From a virus: DNA of 52,569 bases. Shown one piece after another: positions 39,440 to 46,760 of this stretch (positions are counted from its first letter, which is position 1; each line of letters opens with the position of its first letter). The stretch is from IMG/VR virus record IMGVR_UViG_3300007513_000054, positions 1 to 52,569 of that record; one strand, given 5' to 3'. Both the position numbers and the translations under genes were made by a program. The notes below the pieces were generated by a model, which had not been told where the DNA came from, did no database searches, and saw only the letters and a program-made list of their open reading frames with translations.

Positions 39440-39548
39440 TAAAATTATAGCTGATCTTATTGGATCAGCTATATTCTTTATATTGGTATTAGTAATGATG
39501 ATAGAATGGGATGTTATATGGAAATTATTGAAGATCACGGGCAATTAA
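39420..39548 (+). CDS. 42-residue membrane microprotein
   Basis: MKQPLDDKIIADLIGSAIFF continues to ILVLVMMIEW: one membrane span and a basic end. It overlaps both neighbours and contains the hairpin at 39447, so either the gene or the hairpin may be the functional element. Confidence 0.4.
   Translation: MKQPLDDKIIADLIGSAIFFILVLVMMIEWDVIWKLLKITGN
39447..39472 (+). terminator. hairpin, possible terminator
   Basis: ATAGCTGATC, TTATTG loop, GATCAGCTAT, perfect 10-bp arms, followed by ATTCTTT. It lies 8 bases after the stop of the preceding gene. Confidence 0.5.
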
Positions 39549-40510
39549 TGCGGGCAATTCAGAAATTTGATGGAACTTCTATTGAAGCCCGAAAATATTT
39601 AAAACAGTATTTTGAGTCTACAGACGAAAAACAAGTTTTAGGATATTTGACTCATAGTGTTGCAGATGATATGATACCTAGAGAATATGCTTGGGCTGCA
39701 AAACTTGTTTTGGATGGTGTTGATATACAGTGTTATGAGAATGAAGACGAATTGCATAATCGCATAAAGAAGGCTATTTGGGATATAACTCCTAAGTTAC
39801 CTGAAGTTATTAAAGTACCTGTCAAGAAAACGTATGGTGGAGATATTGAACATTCTATAGATCAGTTTATTAATGGAGGATATAAACTTAAAGATGTTAC
39901 TTTTGATACTTATGAATATCTGGAAAAGGAAAAGGTTCCGCCAGGTGAAGTTCGTAAATTGGTAAAACATTTTACTGAAATGAGGGATGAATTGGAGCAG
40001 ATTGATTCTGATGAACAGTTGAAGGAAGCATATGCCTATCTTGGAAAGCGTAATCGAAACAGTTATATTAAGTATCTTGACTCTATATTGGATGGTTGTG
40101 GGAATTATCTCACTAATACTAGGACTCTTAAAAAGATTGCTAAACCTGGTAAGAAGAAGCGTCTAGCTAAGGTTAATTATATGGAATCTTGTGATGAATT
40201 GCAATTAGTCAGTCAGGATCCAACAAAGATTAATGGTGCTAAAGAGGCTTGGATCATTCATGAAAAGTATAATTTATTAATTGTATATAGGACTGCCGAT
40301 CATGATGGACTGAAATTAGAAGGAAGTTCTATTAAGAATTTTAAGGAAAAGACTTCCACCAATAAGAAAATTCAAAGAAAATTTATTCCCGGATTATCTG
40401 GTTTAGGAAAAAGAGCAATGAATAAAACATGGAGAGATTTAAAACGTAAAGAGAATACTAATAATGGTAGATTGAATAAGAATCATATTATAGTGGGAGT
40501 GTTTAAGTAA
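39518..40510 (+). CDS. conserved phage protein of unknown function
   Basis: A 330-residue protein, start at ATG 39518 (an in-frame ATG at 39506 is possible). The first 200 residues are helical. The C-terminal part, with WIIHEKYNLLIVYRTADHDG and LKLEGSSIKNF, is beta-rich and basic at the end. I do not recognise a family name, but the layout recalls large uncharacterised T4-like phage proteins. Confidence 0.6.
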   Translation: MEIIEDHGQLMRAIQKFDGTSIEARKYLKQYFESTDEKQVLGYLTHSVADDMIPREYAWAAKLVLDGVDIQCYENEDELHNRIKKAIWDITPKLPEVIKVPVKKTYGGDIEHSIDQFINGGYKLKDVTFDTYEYLEKEKVPPGEVRKLVKHFTEMRDELEQIDSDEQLKEAYAYLGKRNRNSYIKYLDSILDGCGNYLTNTRTLKKIAKPGKKKRLAKVNYMESCDELQLVSQDPTKINGAKEAWIIHEKYNLLIVYRTADHDGLKLEGSSIKNFKEKTSTNKKIQRKFIPGLSGLGKRAMNKTWRDLKRKENTNNGRLNKNHIIVGVFK

Positions 40511-40971
40511 TGTTTGACCAGAGATTGAGAAATGAAAAGAAAATGTTACAGTTGGGTTTTGAAGGAGAGAAACTAGTAAAGGCGATTTATGAACGTATGG
40601 GATATATAGTAGAATTGTCAGAAGATTATTGGGATCCTTTAAAGGATATGTTAATTGATGGAAGAACGTGTGAAGTAAAAACACAGATTCCTGTCATTAC
40701 CCAAAATTGTATGGCTATTAATACTAGTCAGTATGAAAAATGTACTAATGTGGATATATTGATATTTGTTGAGATACCTTATAGTAACAAATATGATGTA
40801 AATGAAACAGTTAATATATATCAAGCCCTTGATAGGGAAGTTAGAGAGTTTCGTACTGCTGATGGTAGAGATATGTTGTTATATCCTATCAGTAAGATGA
40901 ATTTAATTAAGAAAGTAACAAGTACGGTAATTTGCAAACATTTTGAAAGTTTAAGTAATTCACAAGTATAA
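40510..40971 (+). CDS. PD-(D/E)XK-type nuclease-like protein
   Basis: A 153-residue protein starting on the previous stop (TAATG). GFEGEKLVKAIYERMGYIVE provides the N-terminal glutamate helix; DPLKDMLIDGRTCEVKTQ gives D...EVK, the core restriction-endonuclease-fold motif. The length and single domain fit small phage or restriction-type nucleases. It may take part in host DNA breakdown or recombination. TATAAATA overlaps its stop. Confidence 0.72.
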   Translation: MFDQRLRNEKKMLQLGFEGEKLVKAIYERMGYIVELSEDYWDPLKDMLIDGRTCEVKTQIPVITQNCMAINTSQYEKCTNVDILIFVEIPYSNKYDVNETVNIYQALDREVREFRTADGRDMLLYPISKMNLIKKVTSTVICKHFESLSNSQV

Positions 40972-40974
40972 ATA
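40967..40974 (+). promoter_or_regulatory. candidate T4-type late promoter
   Basis: TATAAATA, 63 bases before the Hsp20 gene; the predicted transcript would begin in the hairpin at 40978. Confidence 0.5.
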
Positions 40975-40977
40975 ATA

Positions 40978-40998
40978 GTGCGAGTCGAAAGATCGCAC
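40978..40998 (+). repeat. 5' leader hairpin
   Basis: GTGCGA, a 9-base loop, TCGCAC, at the predicted 5' end of the Hsp20 transcript. It may stabilise the mRNA. Confidence 0.5.
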
Positions 40999-41037
40999 AT
41001 ATAAAAATTAATCTTGCTTATTTAAGGAGATAGAACG

Positions 41038-41493
41038 ATGACAACTACAATACAACAATTTCGACAAAATAATTTTCCATTTTTCGTAGGTTTTGAAACA
41101 CTATGGGATACAATGGATAAAATCACTGAAACTCGACCACAGAGTTATCCGCCCTATAATCTTATTAAACATGATGATTATAATTATACTATTGAATTGG
41201 CCGTAGCTGGGTTTAGTTCGGAGCAAATTACAGTATCACATGAACCAGAACGTAATACGCTAACTGTTAAGGGAGATCAGTCAGGAAGTTCTGATGATGT
41301 TTCTTTTTTACATAGAGGTATTGCTGAACGTCAGTTCGATAGGACATGGACTGTTGCTGATAGTATTATAGTTAATAGTGCTGATTTGACTGATGGTATA
41401 CTAAGTATATCATTGGAAAAGTTAATTCCTGAGGAAAAGAAACCAAAAGAAATTTCGATTTCAACAGGAAGACAACTTTTGGTGGAAGACTAA
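41038..41493 (+). CDS. small heat-shock protein (Hsp20/IbpA-like)
   Basis: A 151-residue alpha-crystallin-domain chaperone. NLIKHDDYNYTIELAVAGFS opens the domain and DGILSISLEKLIPEEKKPKE is the typical L-x-I/V-x-L-x-K-x-x-P-E-E-KKP ending of the IbpA group. AAGGAG precedes the ATG. Hsp20 genes are common in marine T4-like phages and probably help folding of virion proteins late in infection. Confidence 0.92.
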   Translation: MTTTIQQFRQNNFPFFVGFETLWDTMDKITETRPQSYPPYNLIKHDDYNYTIELAVAGFSSEQITVSHEPERNTLTVKGDQSGSSDDVSFLHRGIAERQFDRTWTVADSIIVNSADLTDGILSISLEKLIPEEKKPKEISISTGRQLLVED

Positions 41494-41780
41494 TGCCATA
41501 TTACGATTATAAATGTAAAGAATGTAATCATAGTTGGGAGGAACAACAAAGTATAGATGCTAGAAATGTTCCTAGGTATAATCCTTGTCCTGATTGTGGT
41601 TCTTCTGGAGATATTGTTCTAGTGATGGGATCGCCTGCTATAGGCGATCCTGTAACATTAGGAATTAGAAAACCAGATGCAGGTTTTCAAAATAGATTAA
41701 GACAAATACATGAAAATGTGAAACCAGTGGGAGGCGATATATTAGGTAATTCTACCTATGGTCATAATATCACAGAATGA
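41493..41780 (+). CDS. FmdB-like zinc-ribbon protein (second copy)
   Basis: A 95-residue protein starting on the Hsp20 stop (TAATG). MPYYDYKCKECNHSWEEQQS and PCPDCGSSGDIVLV form the FmdB-type ribbon, but the usual FYxTDY ending is replaced by DAGFQNRLRQIHEN. A GC-rich hairpin occurs at the same place as in the copy at 16874. Function unknown. Confidence 0.75.
   Translation: MPYYDYKCKECNHSWEEQQSIDARNVPRYNPCPDCGSSGDIVLVMGSPAIGDPVTLGIRKPDAGFQNRLRQIHENVKPVGGDILGNSTYGHNITE
41628..41650 (+). repeat. intragenic GC-rich hairpin, 9-bp arms
   Basis: GGATCGCCT, GCTAT loop, AGGCGATCC, inside the second FmdB-like gene. Confidence 0.5.
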
Positions 41781-42127
41781 TACCTTTGAAAATAGCCTTG
41801 ACAATTGGGGCTATATATGTTATAATATGTACAATTGGATGTTCTGAAGGATTTGAATATGGATGGACTTGGGGAATAACAAAAGATGATGGGGAGAGAG
41901 GTACAGGAAAACTTAAATGGAAGGCATATGAAGTTCGGGTTGATGATGTTTTAACATCTGTTGATGGTTCAGAAATAATTATACCTGCTGATCCACACAA
42001 AGATTGTAAACATGGTCATTATGTTGATCCTTATACAAAAATAGAATATTGTTTGCCAGAAAATTTTAGAAATATTAATACATTACATTTATACAGGGTA
42101 ACTAAAATACATGACTTAATTAATTAG
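41777..42127 (+). CDS. lipoprotein whose signal peptide overlaps a promoter
   Basis: A 116-residue protein overlapping the previous gene by four bases (ATGA). The signal segment LKIALTIGAIYVIICTIGCS has a lipobox-type cysteine at residue 22. The codons for this segment also spell a full TTGACA-N17-TATAAT promoter of the local family. The mature part is polar with two cysteines (DCKHG, YCLPENF). Unknown function; likely envelope-located. Confidence 0.65.
   Translation: MIPLKIALTIGAIYVIICTIGCSEGFEYGWTWGITKDDGERGTGKLKWKAYEVRVDDVLTSVDGSEIIIPADPHKDCKHGHYVDPYTKIEYCLPENFRNINTLHLYRVTKIHDLIN
41798..41826 (+). promoter_or_regulatory. sigma-70-type promoter inside a signal-peptide sequence
   Basis: TTGACA at 41798-41803 and TATAAT at 41821-41826, spacer 17, with TAGCC before it. 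It would start a transcript inside the lipoprotein gene and serve the genes after it. Confidence 0.7.
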
Positions 42128-42136
42128 GAGGATATC

Positions 42137-42343
42137 ATGAAGATTCATTCTTCATCGCCAGAGATAGCTAGAACGTTTGATAGGTCAAAAGAACAACAAG
42201 TTCTCATGTCTAATATGGCATCTAGGGCTCATGTTAGAACTGAGTTGGCTACTCATGAAAGAGAAAAACACGATGTTAGTGTTGCTTCCAATATTTCACA
42301 AGATGTGTCAAAGATTGGAGCCACTTTAGACGTTAAAGCATAA
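42137..42343 (+). CDS. small helical protein
   Basis: A 68-residue polar protein with AGGAGG upstream. MKIHSSSPEIARTFDRSKEQ and ASRAHVRTELATHEREKHDV are its main parts. It lies directly before the flagellin-like gene and could be its chaperone or partner; only position suggests this. Confidence 0.55.
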   Translation: MKIHSSSPEIARTFDRSKEQQVLMSNMASRAHVRTELATHEREKHDVSVASNISQDVSKIGATLDVKA

Positions 42344-42379
42344 TACATAATTTTTTAAATTATGAAAGCGGAGAATTGT

Positions 42380-43210
42380 ATGTTATCAGGAATTACACAA
42401 AAAACTTTAGGACGTTATCAAGAAGCCACAAAAATGGTTGAAGAAACGATGTCAAGGCTGGCATCTGGAACGGCTGATATTGGATCGGCTGATAAAATTA
42501 AAATGGGTAGAATTAATAATACTATTCATACGTTACAGACAGCACATAAAGTAGTTAAACAGAATCAAGATTTGTTGGAGTCTGCTCTTGTAGGAACAGA
42601 TTCTATTACTGCTGTTGTTCTTAAAATGAAAGAGGTTGCTACTGAGGCACAAGACGATCAATTAACAGCATCCCAACGTTTAGCTTTGATGGATGAGTAT
42701 AATGAATTGTCTGCTGAAATTGATTATGTTGCACAGAATACAGAATATGATGGAACAGAATTGATTGATGGTTCTTTTGGAACTAAAAGTTTTGTTATTG
42801 ATGGTGTTAATACTGATCAGACAGTTAGTGTTGAATTAGGTGATCTTACGTTAGAAGGATTAAAGCTTGGTGCTTATACTGATGATAATAATCAGGCAGT
42901 AGCTGTAGCTAAATTGGATACTGTTGCTGATGCTGAAGATGCAGTAACAAGATTGGAAACTGCTCTTGCATCATTAGAGGGTGAGAGATCTAATCAGTTG
43001 GCTAAAATTGAAAGATTCGATTTTACTATTTCTCATATGGAACGTATGATTGGTATTAATGAAGAATCTATTGCCACTATTAATGATTTTGATGAAGCAT
43101 CAGAGATGGCTAAATTGACTAGTTATAGAATTGAACAACAAACAGCTATTGCATTAATGGCTCAAGCACAACAACTTTCTGCTTCTGTTTTACAGTTGTT
43201 GGGCGGTTAA
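42380..43210 (+). CDS. flagellin-like protein
   Basis: A 276-residue protein; GGAG seven bases upstream sets ATG 42380. The N-terminal half follows the flagellin D0/D1 pattern: ETMSRLASGTADIGSADKIK, QNQDLLESALVGTDSITAVV, LKMKEVATEAQDD, AEIDYVAQNTEYDGTELIDG. The C-terminal helix (DEASEMAKLTSYRIEQQTAI then ALMAQAQQLSASVLQLLGG) matches the flagellin C-terminal D0. The central domain is very short. In a phage it may form a fibre, a flagellum-interacting part or a decoy subunit. The coding region looks intact. Confidence 0.82.
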   Translation: MLSGITQKTLGRYQEATKMVEETMSRLASGTADIGSADKIKMGRINNTIHTLQTAHKVVKQNQDLLESALVGTDSITAVVLKMKEVATEAQDDQLTASQRLALMDEYNELSAEIDYVAQNTEYDGTELIDGSFGTKSFVIDGVNTDQTVSVELGDLTLEGLKLGAYTDDNNQAVAVAKLDTVADAEDAVTRLETALASLEGERSNQLAKIERFDFTISHMERMIGINEESIATINDFDEASEMAKLTSYRIEQQTAIALMAQAQQLSASVLQLLGG

Positions 43211-43219
43211 TAAATAATA

Positions 43220-43393
43220 ATGCGAATTAGTGAGGCAGTTTATAAATTAATACATACATGGCCTTATAAAATTAAGGCCATTGAACCTGTGGATGAATCT
43301 ATAAAAGGTGATAATAATAATGGGAAAAACGACATTCGACGAAATAATAGAAGTAGTATTAAAACACGAAGGCGGGTATGTAGACGATCCTGA
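43220..43393 (+). CDS. possible small basic protein overlapping the endolysin start
   Basis: A 57-residue frame (MRISEAVYKLIHTWPYKIKA...) whose last 25 residues, very basic, come from out-of-frame overlap with the endolysin. The upstream part looks gene-like, but the hairpin at 43259 lies in it and no good ribosome site is seen. Confidence 0.3.
   Translation: MRISEAVYKLIHTWPYKIKAIEPVDESIKGDNNNGKNDIRRNNRSSIKTRRRVCRRS
43259..43280 (+). repeat. hairpin upstream of the endolysin, 8-bp arms
   Basis: TGGCCTTA, TAAAAT loop, TAAGGCCA, 40 bases before the endolysin start. It may attenuate or protect lysis mRNA. Confidence 0.5.
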
Positions 43394-43910
43394 CGACAAA
43401 GGGGGAGCTACTAATTTTGGTGTAACTCAGGCATCTTATTCACAGTATCTAGGACGAAAAGCTTCTAAAGATGAAATTAAGGATATGAGTGTTGAAGATG
43501 CGAAGGGTTGTTATAAACAAGATTTTTGGGATCCTTCTAGGGCCGAACAGCTTAATGAGGATCTTAGAGAAGTATATTTTGATATGGTTGTTAATCATGG
43601 CCAGCGAAATGCGGTAAAAATTTTACAACAGGCCGCAAATAATAGAAATGCAGAAATAACAGTTGATGGTTTAATTGGACCTAATACTATTCGTGCCGCT
43701 AATAATGTTTCTAGGGAAGATGTTTTATTGGAACGTACTATGTTCTATGCTAATTTATGTTTTAATGGATCAAAGTATGCTGATAGGACTTCTCAAAATA
43801 AATTTTTGCGTGGGTGGGTATTTAATCGTGTATTCTATTTTGTAAAGAGTGAATTGCAAGATGAGGTAGATCGTCTTAAACAAATTATTAAAGAATTAAA
43901 GGAGCTATAG
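43320..43910 (+). CDS. endolysin, GH108 family N-acetylmuramidase
   Basis: A 196-residue muramidase that cuts peptidoglycan for lysis. The catalytic region LKHEGGYVDDPDDKGGATNF holds E17; GVTQASY follows. A C-terminal peptidoglycan-binding-like part contains VDGLIGPNTIRAAN and the GH108-typical YFVKSELQDEVDR, with a short basic/acidic coiled tail. ATG 43320 is used; a start at 43308 is less likely. No signal peptide, so it probably needs a holin. Confidence 0.92.
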   Translation: MGKTTFDEIIEVVLKHEGGYVDDPDDKGGATNFGVTQASYSQYLGRKASKDEIKDMSVEDAKGCYKQDFWDPSRAEQLNEDLREVYFDMVVNHGQRNAVKILQQAANNRNAEITVDGLIGPNTIRAANNVSREDVLLERTMFYANLCFNGSKYADRTSQNKFLRGWVFNRVFYFVKSELQDEVDRLKQIIKELKEL

Positions 43911-43911
43911 T

Positions 43912-44790
43912 ATGAGTAATAATGGAACACAGAGTTTATTGACGCAGGAGCAATTGCATGAACAAATTTTATATCCTGTGGTTCGTGTTAGGTGTGAGAA
44001 AGCTGGAGGTTCAGGTGTAGTTATTTATAGTGAACCTGATCCTGAGAATGAAGGGAAATTTATTAATATCGCTTTAACTTGCGAACACGTTATTGCAGAC
44101 GCAATTACAGTGAAAAATGAGTGGGATTCTTTGCTTAAACGTGAAGTAAAGAAAGATATAATGAAAGAAGTAGTTGTGGAGGTATTTGAATATGAAGGTT
44201 CGGAACTCCTTTCTGCTAATTCAACTAGGGCAGATGTTATTGCTTATGATAAAGGGCATGATTTGGCGGCTGTCAAATTGCACAATACAAAGCCTATGGA
44301 ATATGTGTCTCAAGTTATTTCGAAGGATGATATTACAAATTTGCGATTATTTGATCCGGTATGGACAAGTGGATGTAGTTTGTTACATGATCCTTTTGCT
44401 AACCCGGGAACGTTAACATACCTAAAAGAAGATATTGAGGAAAAGGATTATATGATGTATAATGCTCCATCAGTATTTGGTAATTCTGGTGGTGGTGTTT
44501 TTAGTGGTAAATCAGGAAATCTTTTAGGTCTGGCATCTCGTATTTCGACTATTCAACTTGGATTTGGAATTGATGTTATGACATGGATGGGTTTTTGTAC
44601 GCAACCGGCTAGATTGTATGAGTTTTTTGAGCATCAAGAAATGCAATTTTTGTATGATGATAATGATACTTATGCAGAAGGTTTAGAACGCCGTGAAAGT
44701 CGTCGTAAAGAATCTTTAAAATCATTGTTATTAGGTCAAGAAGGCGATTTGCCTGGAACAGAAAAGGCAGGTGGTAAGCGTAAAGATTAG
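43912..44790 (+). CDS. trypsin-like serine protease
   Basis: A 292-residue protein of the chymotrypsin/HtrA fold. The catalytic triad is visible: H59 in LTCEHVIA, D117 in GHDLAAVKLH and S192 in FGNSGGGVFSG. Residues 27-58 are the first barrel strands (GSGVVIYSEPDPEN). There is no PDZ domain or signal peptide. The C-terminus is basic (ERRESRRKESLKSLL). It may process a virion protein or cleave a host target. It starts two bases after the endolysin stop. Confidence 0.88.
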   Translation: MSNNGTQSLLTQEQLHEQILYPVVRVRCEKAGGSGVVIYSEPDPENEGKFINIALTCEHVIADAITVKNEWDSLLKREVKKDIMKEVVVEVFEYEGSELLSANSTRADVIAYDKGHDLAAVKLHNTKPMEYVSQVISKDDITNLRLFDPVWTSGCSLLHDPFANPGTLTYLKEDIEEKDYMMYNAPSVFGNSGGGVFSGKSGNLLGLASRISTIQLGFGIDVMTWMGFCTQPARLYEFFEHQEMQFLYDDNDTYAEGLERRESRRKESLKSLLLGQEGDLPGTEKAGGKRKD

Positions 44791-45491
44791 ATGAAAGTAT
44801 TTAATCATAAGGATGTAAAATATAATTTTTTTCCTTTAGATGTTATTGAAAAGGATAATAAACGCTATTACGGAAAGGATGGCGTTTATTATCCTTCAAT
44901 TACAACAGTTTTATCAGAGTTTCCTGGAAAGAAAGAAGGTTTAGAAAGATGGCGTAAGAAAGAAGGATTAGAGAAGGCTAATTCCATTACTTATGTTGCT
45001 GGCCAGCGTGGTAGTGCATTGCATGATGTAGCTGAAATGTATTTGAATAATGAAATACGGGATAATAGTTTTTTTCTCTTTAAAAGGCCTCCTATCAATC
45101 CAGATGTTGTTTCTATGTTTTATGACTTACAACCATATTTGGATCAAATTGATAATATAGATGGTTTAGAACTTGCTCTTTATTCTGATCAGTATAAAAT
45201 GGCAGGAAGGGTTGATTGTATAGGTGAATTTCAAGGAATTCCTTCTATAATTGATTTTAAGACTGCAAGAAGAATGAAAAAAACTGATTGGATTGAAGAT
45301 TATTTTTGTCAAGCTACTGGTTATAGTTTAATGTGGGAAGAAATGACAGGAAACATTATAAATAGAATTGTAGTGTTGATGGTTTCTAAAAAAGATGATA
45401 TTAGTTATGAATCTAAAGCATGGGTTCGTAATCGAAATGATTATATAGAATTATTAACAGAAACTAGAAAAATATTTAAGGAGATACATGA

Positions 45492-45501
<10 letters not shown>
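44791..45501 (+). CDS. RecB/MGME1-like PD-(D/E)XK exonuclease
   Basis: A 236-residue nuclease. GSALHDVAEMYLNN carries the GxxxH-like helix, AGRVDCIGEF the aspartate, SIIDFKTARR the D-x-K motif, and QATGYSLMWEEM the Q-xxx-Y motif of the RecB/Cas4/MGME1 group. It follows the protease with no gap. Its last ten bases lie inside the tRNA gene. Likely role: recombination or processing of DNA ends. Confidence 0.85.
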
Positions 45502-45566
<65 letters not shown>

Positions 45567-45571
45567 CAATC

Positions 45572-45745
45572 ATGAAGAAACGTAGACAGAAATTCAAAGA
45601 GATTAAATCAGGTAAGAAAAAAAATATAAGACATCCTATTGCACCTGAAGAGCAGGTGGAAACACAAAAAAGAAAGTATAATAGGAGCCAGGAAAAAAGG
45701 GAATGGCGTGAAGAAATGGAAGAATGGAAAGATTATTTTAAGTAG
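45572..45745 (+). CDS. small, highly charged protein
   Basis: A 57-residue protein after the tRNA; the frame is open back through the tRNA, but ATG 45572 is the first start outside it. It is extremely charged (MKKRRQKFKEIKSGKKKNIR at the start, EEMEEWKDYFK at the end). Unknown. Confidence 0.5.
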   Translation: MKKRRQKFKEIKSGKKKNIRHPIAPEEQVETQKRKYNRSQEKREWREEMEEWKDYFK

Positions 45746-46337
45746 TTTGTTTTTCTTTTGTTGTTCTTTTGTATATAGTGATGATAGAGATTACTATAAT
45801 GTTATAACAGATAATAATCTCTTTCGTCCATTAGGTTGGACTAGACCAGATAATACTCCAAAATTTTATTTAGTAGCTACAATTGATACTAAGGATGATT
45901 ATACCTATGCTATTATTCGTAATCAGAGAAATAGATTACGAATAGTTCGTAAAGGTGATTTGATTAATCAAATAGAAATTCTTTCAATTAAATCTAATAA
46001 AATAATTATGAAAAATGGAGAAAATTATGAGTCAAGTAGGATGGTTTTCCTATCAGGGACAACTGGAAAAAAAAGTAGAACGACTAGAAAAGGAAATCAA
46101 GGATCTGGAGTACAAACTTCGGGTTCAGAAAGTGGTCAATCAGAAACTATTGGACAAAATCAACGATCTGTTCAGAGAAGAAGGTCTAGAGGAGGTTCTA
46201 GATCGAATCAAAATGTCTCCGGTATGAGAAACCAATGGCAAAATGCTTCTCCAGAAGATCGTCAGAAGATGATAGAAGAATTTAGGGCTCAACGGGGTAG
46301 TGGATCCCGAGGAGGTCGTCGAGGAAGACGGCAATAA
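45708..46337 (+). CDS. exported protein with GspC/PilP-like core
   Basis: A 209-residue protein, GTG start preceded by AGGAAAAAAGGG. Signal peptide: KKWKNGKIILSSLFFFCCSF. The pattern TDNNLFRPLGW, YLVATIDTKDDYTYAIIRN, IVRKGDLINQIEILSI and IIMKNGENYE resembles the periplasmic homology region of GspC/PilP-type secretion and pilus proteins. The C-terminal 90 residues are low-complexity, basic and serine/glycine-rich, and the second gene below is encoded in their other frame. Confidence 0.65.
   Translation: MKKWKNGKIILSSLFFFCCSFVYSDDRDYYNVITDNNLFRPLGWTRPDNTPKFYLVATIDTKDDYTYAIIRNQRNRLRIVRKGDLINQIEILSIKSNKIIMKNGENYESSRMVFLSGTTGKKSRTTRKGNQGSGVQTSGSESGQSETIGQNQRSVQRRRSRGGSRSNQNVSGMRNQWQNASPEDRQKMIEEFRAQRGSGSRGGRRGRRQ
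46027..46227 (+). CDS. nested coiled-coil protein in another frame
   Basis: A 66-residue protein lying wholly inside the preceding gene in a different frame. GGAG seven bases upstream of ATG 46027 and a convincing coiled coil (LEKKVERLEKEIKDLEYKLR, then KLLDKINDLFREEGLEE) support it. The host frame there is low-complexity, which suggests that the nested gene may be the constrained one. Function unknown. Confidence 0.6.
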   Translation: MSQVGWFSYQGQLEKKVERLEKEIKDLEYKLRVQKVVNQKLLDKINDLFREEGLEEVLDRIKMSPV

Positions 46338-46364
46338 TTACACACACACATAGGAGAATATATT

Positions 46365-46700
46365 ATGAGTTATACAGGAAGTTCTACACCATATCAAATT
46401 CGTTTGGAATTGATTAAACAAGCTAAAGACCTATTGGAATTTCAATATGGTCAAAAACAACAAGAGTTGGATAATATTTGGGCGGCACAGGTTGCAGATT
46501 GGGAAAAAGGATCTAGTGGAGCATATGCTGAAACACATCCTTTACCTGAACAAGCAGGTGCACCTACAGCAGAAGAAATACTAGAAGTTGCTGAGAAATT
46601 TAATGCTTTTGTTAGTAATGGTGATAATGGTCGTAGTGGTTATGATGTGGGCGGACTTGGTGGTCTTAGCTTATCAGTTGATACATCTCACGATTTTTAA
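46365..46700 (+). CDS. hypothetical phage protein
   Basis: A 111-residue acidic protein with AGGAG upstream, following a CACACACA tract. A helical N-terminus (YQIRLELIKQAKDLLEFQYG) is followed by a proline/glycine-rich end. I recall similar uncharacterised proteins near gp33/gp59 in marine T4-like phages. Function unknown. Confidence 0.65.
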   Translation: MSYTGSSTPYQIRLELIKQAKDLLEFQYGQKQQELDNIWAAQVADWEKGSSGAYAETHPLPEQAGAPTAEEILEVAEKFNAFVSNGDNGRSGYDVGGLGGLSLSVDTSHDF

Positions 46701-46707
46701 ATTAACC

Positions 46708-46737
46708 TTGACAAATGGGTATATTATATGTTATAAT
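46708..46737 (+). promoter_or_regulatory. sigma-70-type promoter (TTGACA-N18-TATAAT)
   Basis: TTGACA at 46708-46713 and TATAAT at 46732-46737 with ATATG before the -10. It drives the gp33-gp59-gp32 unit. Confidence 0.85.
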
Positions 46738-46760
46738 ATACCCATAATCAAAGAGGGAAT

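Noticed and set aside
45351-45364. TATAAATA inside the exonuclease gene as a late promoter
   Set aside because: No gene start at a suitable distance; this octamer is expected by chance several times in the window.
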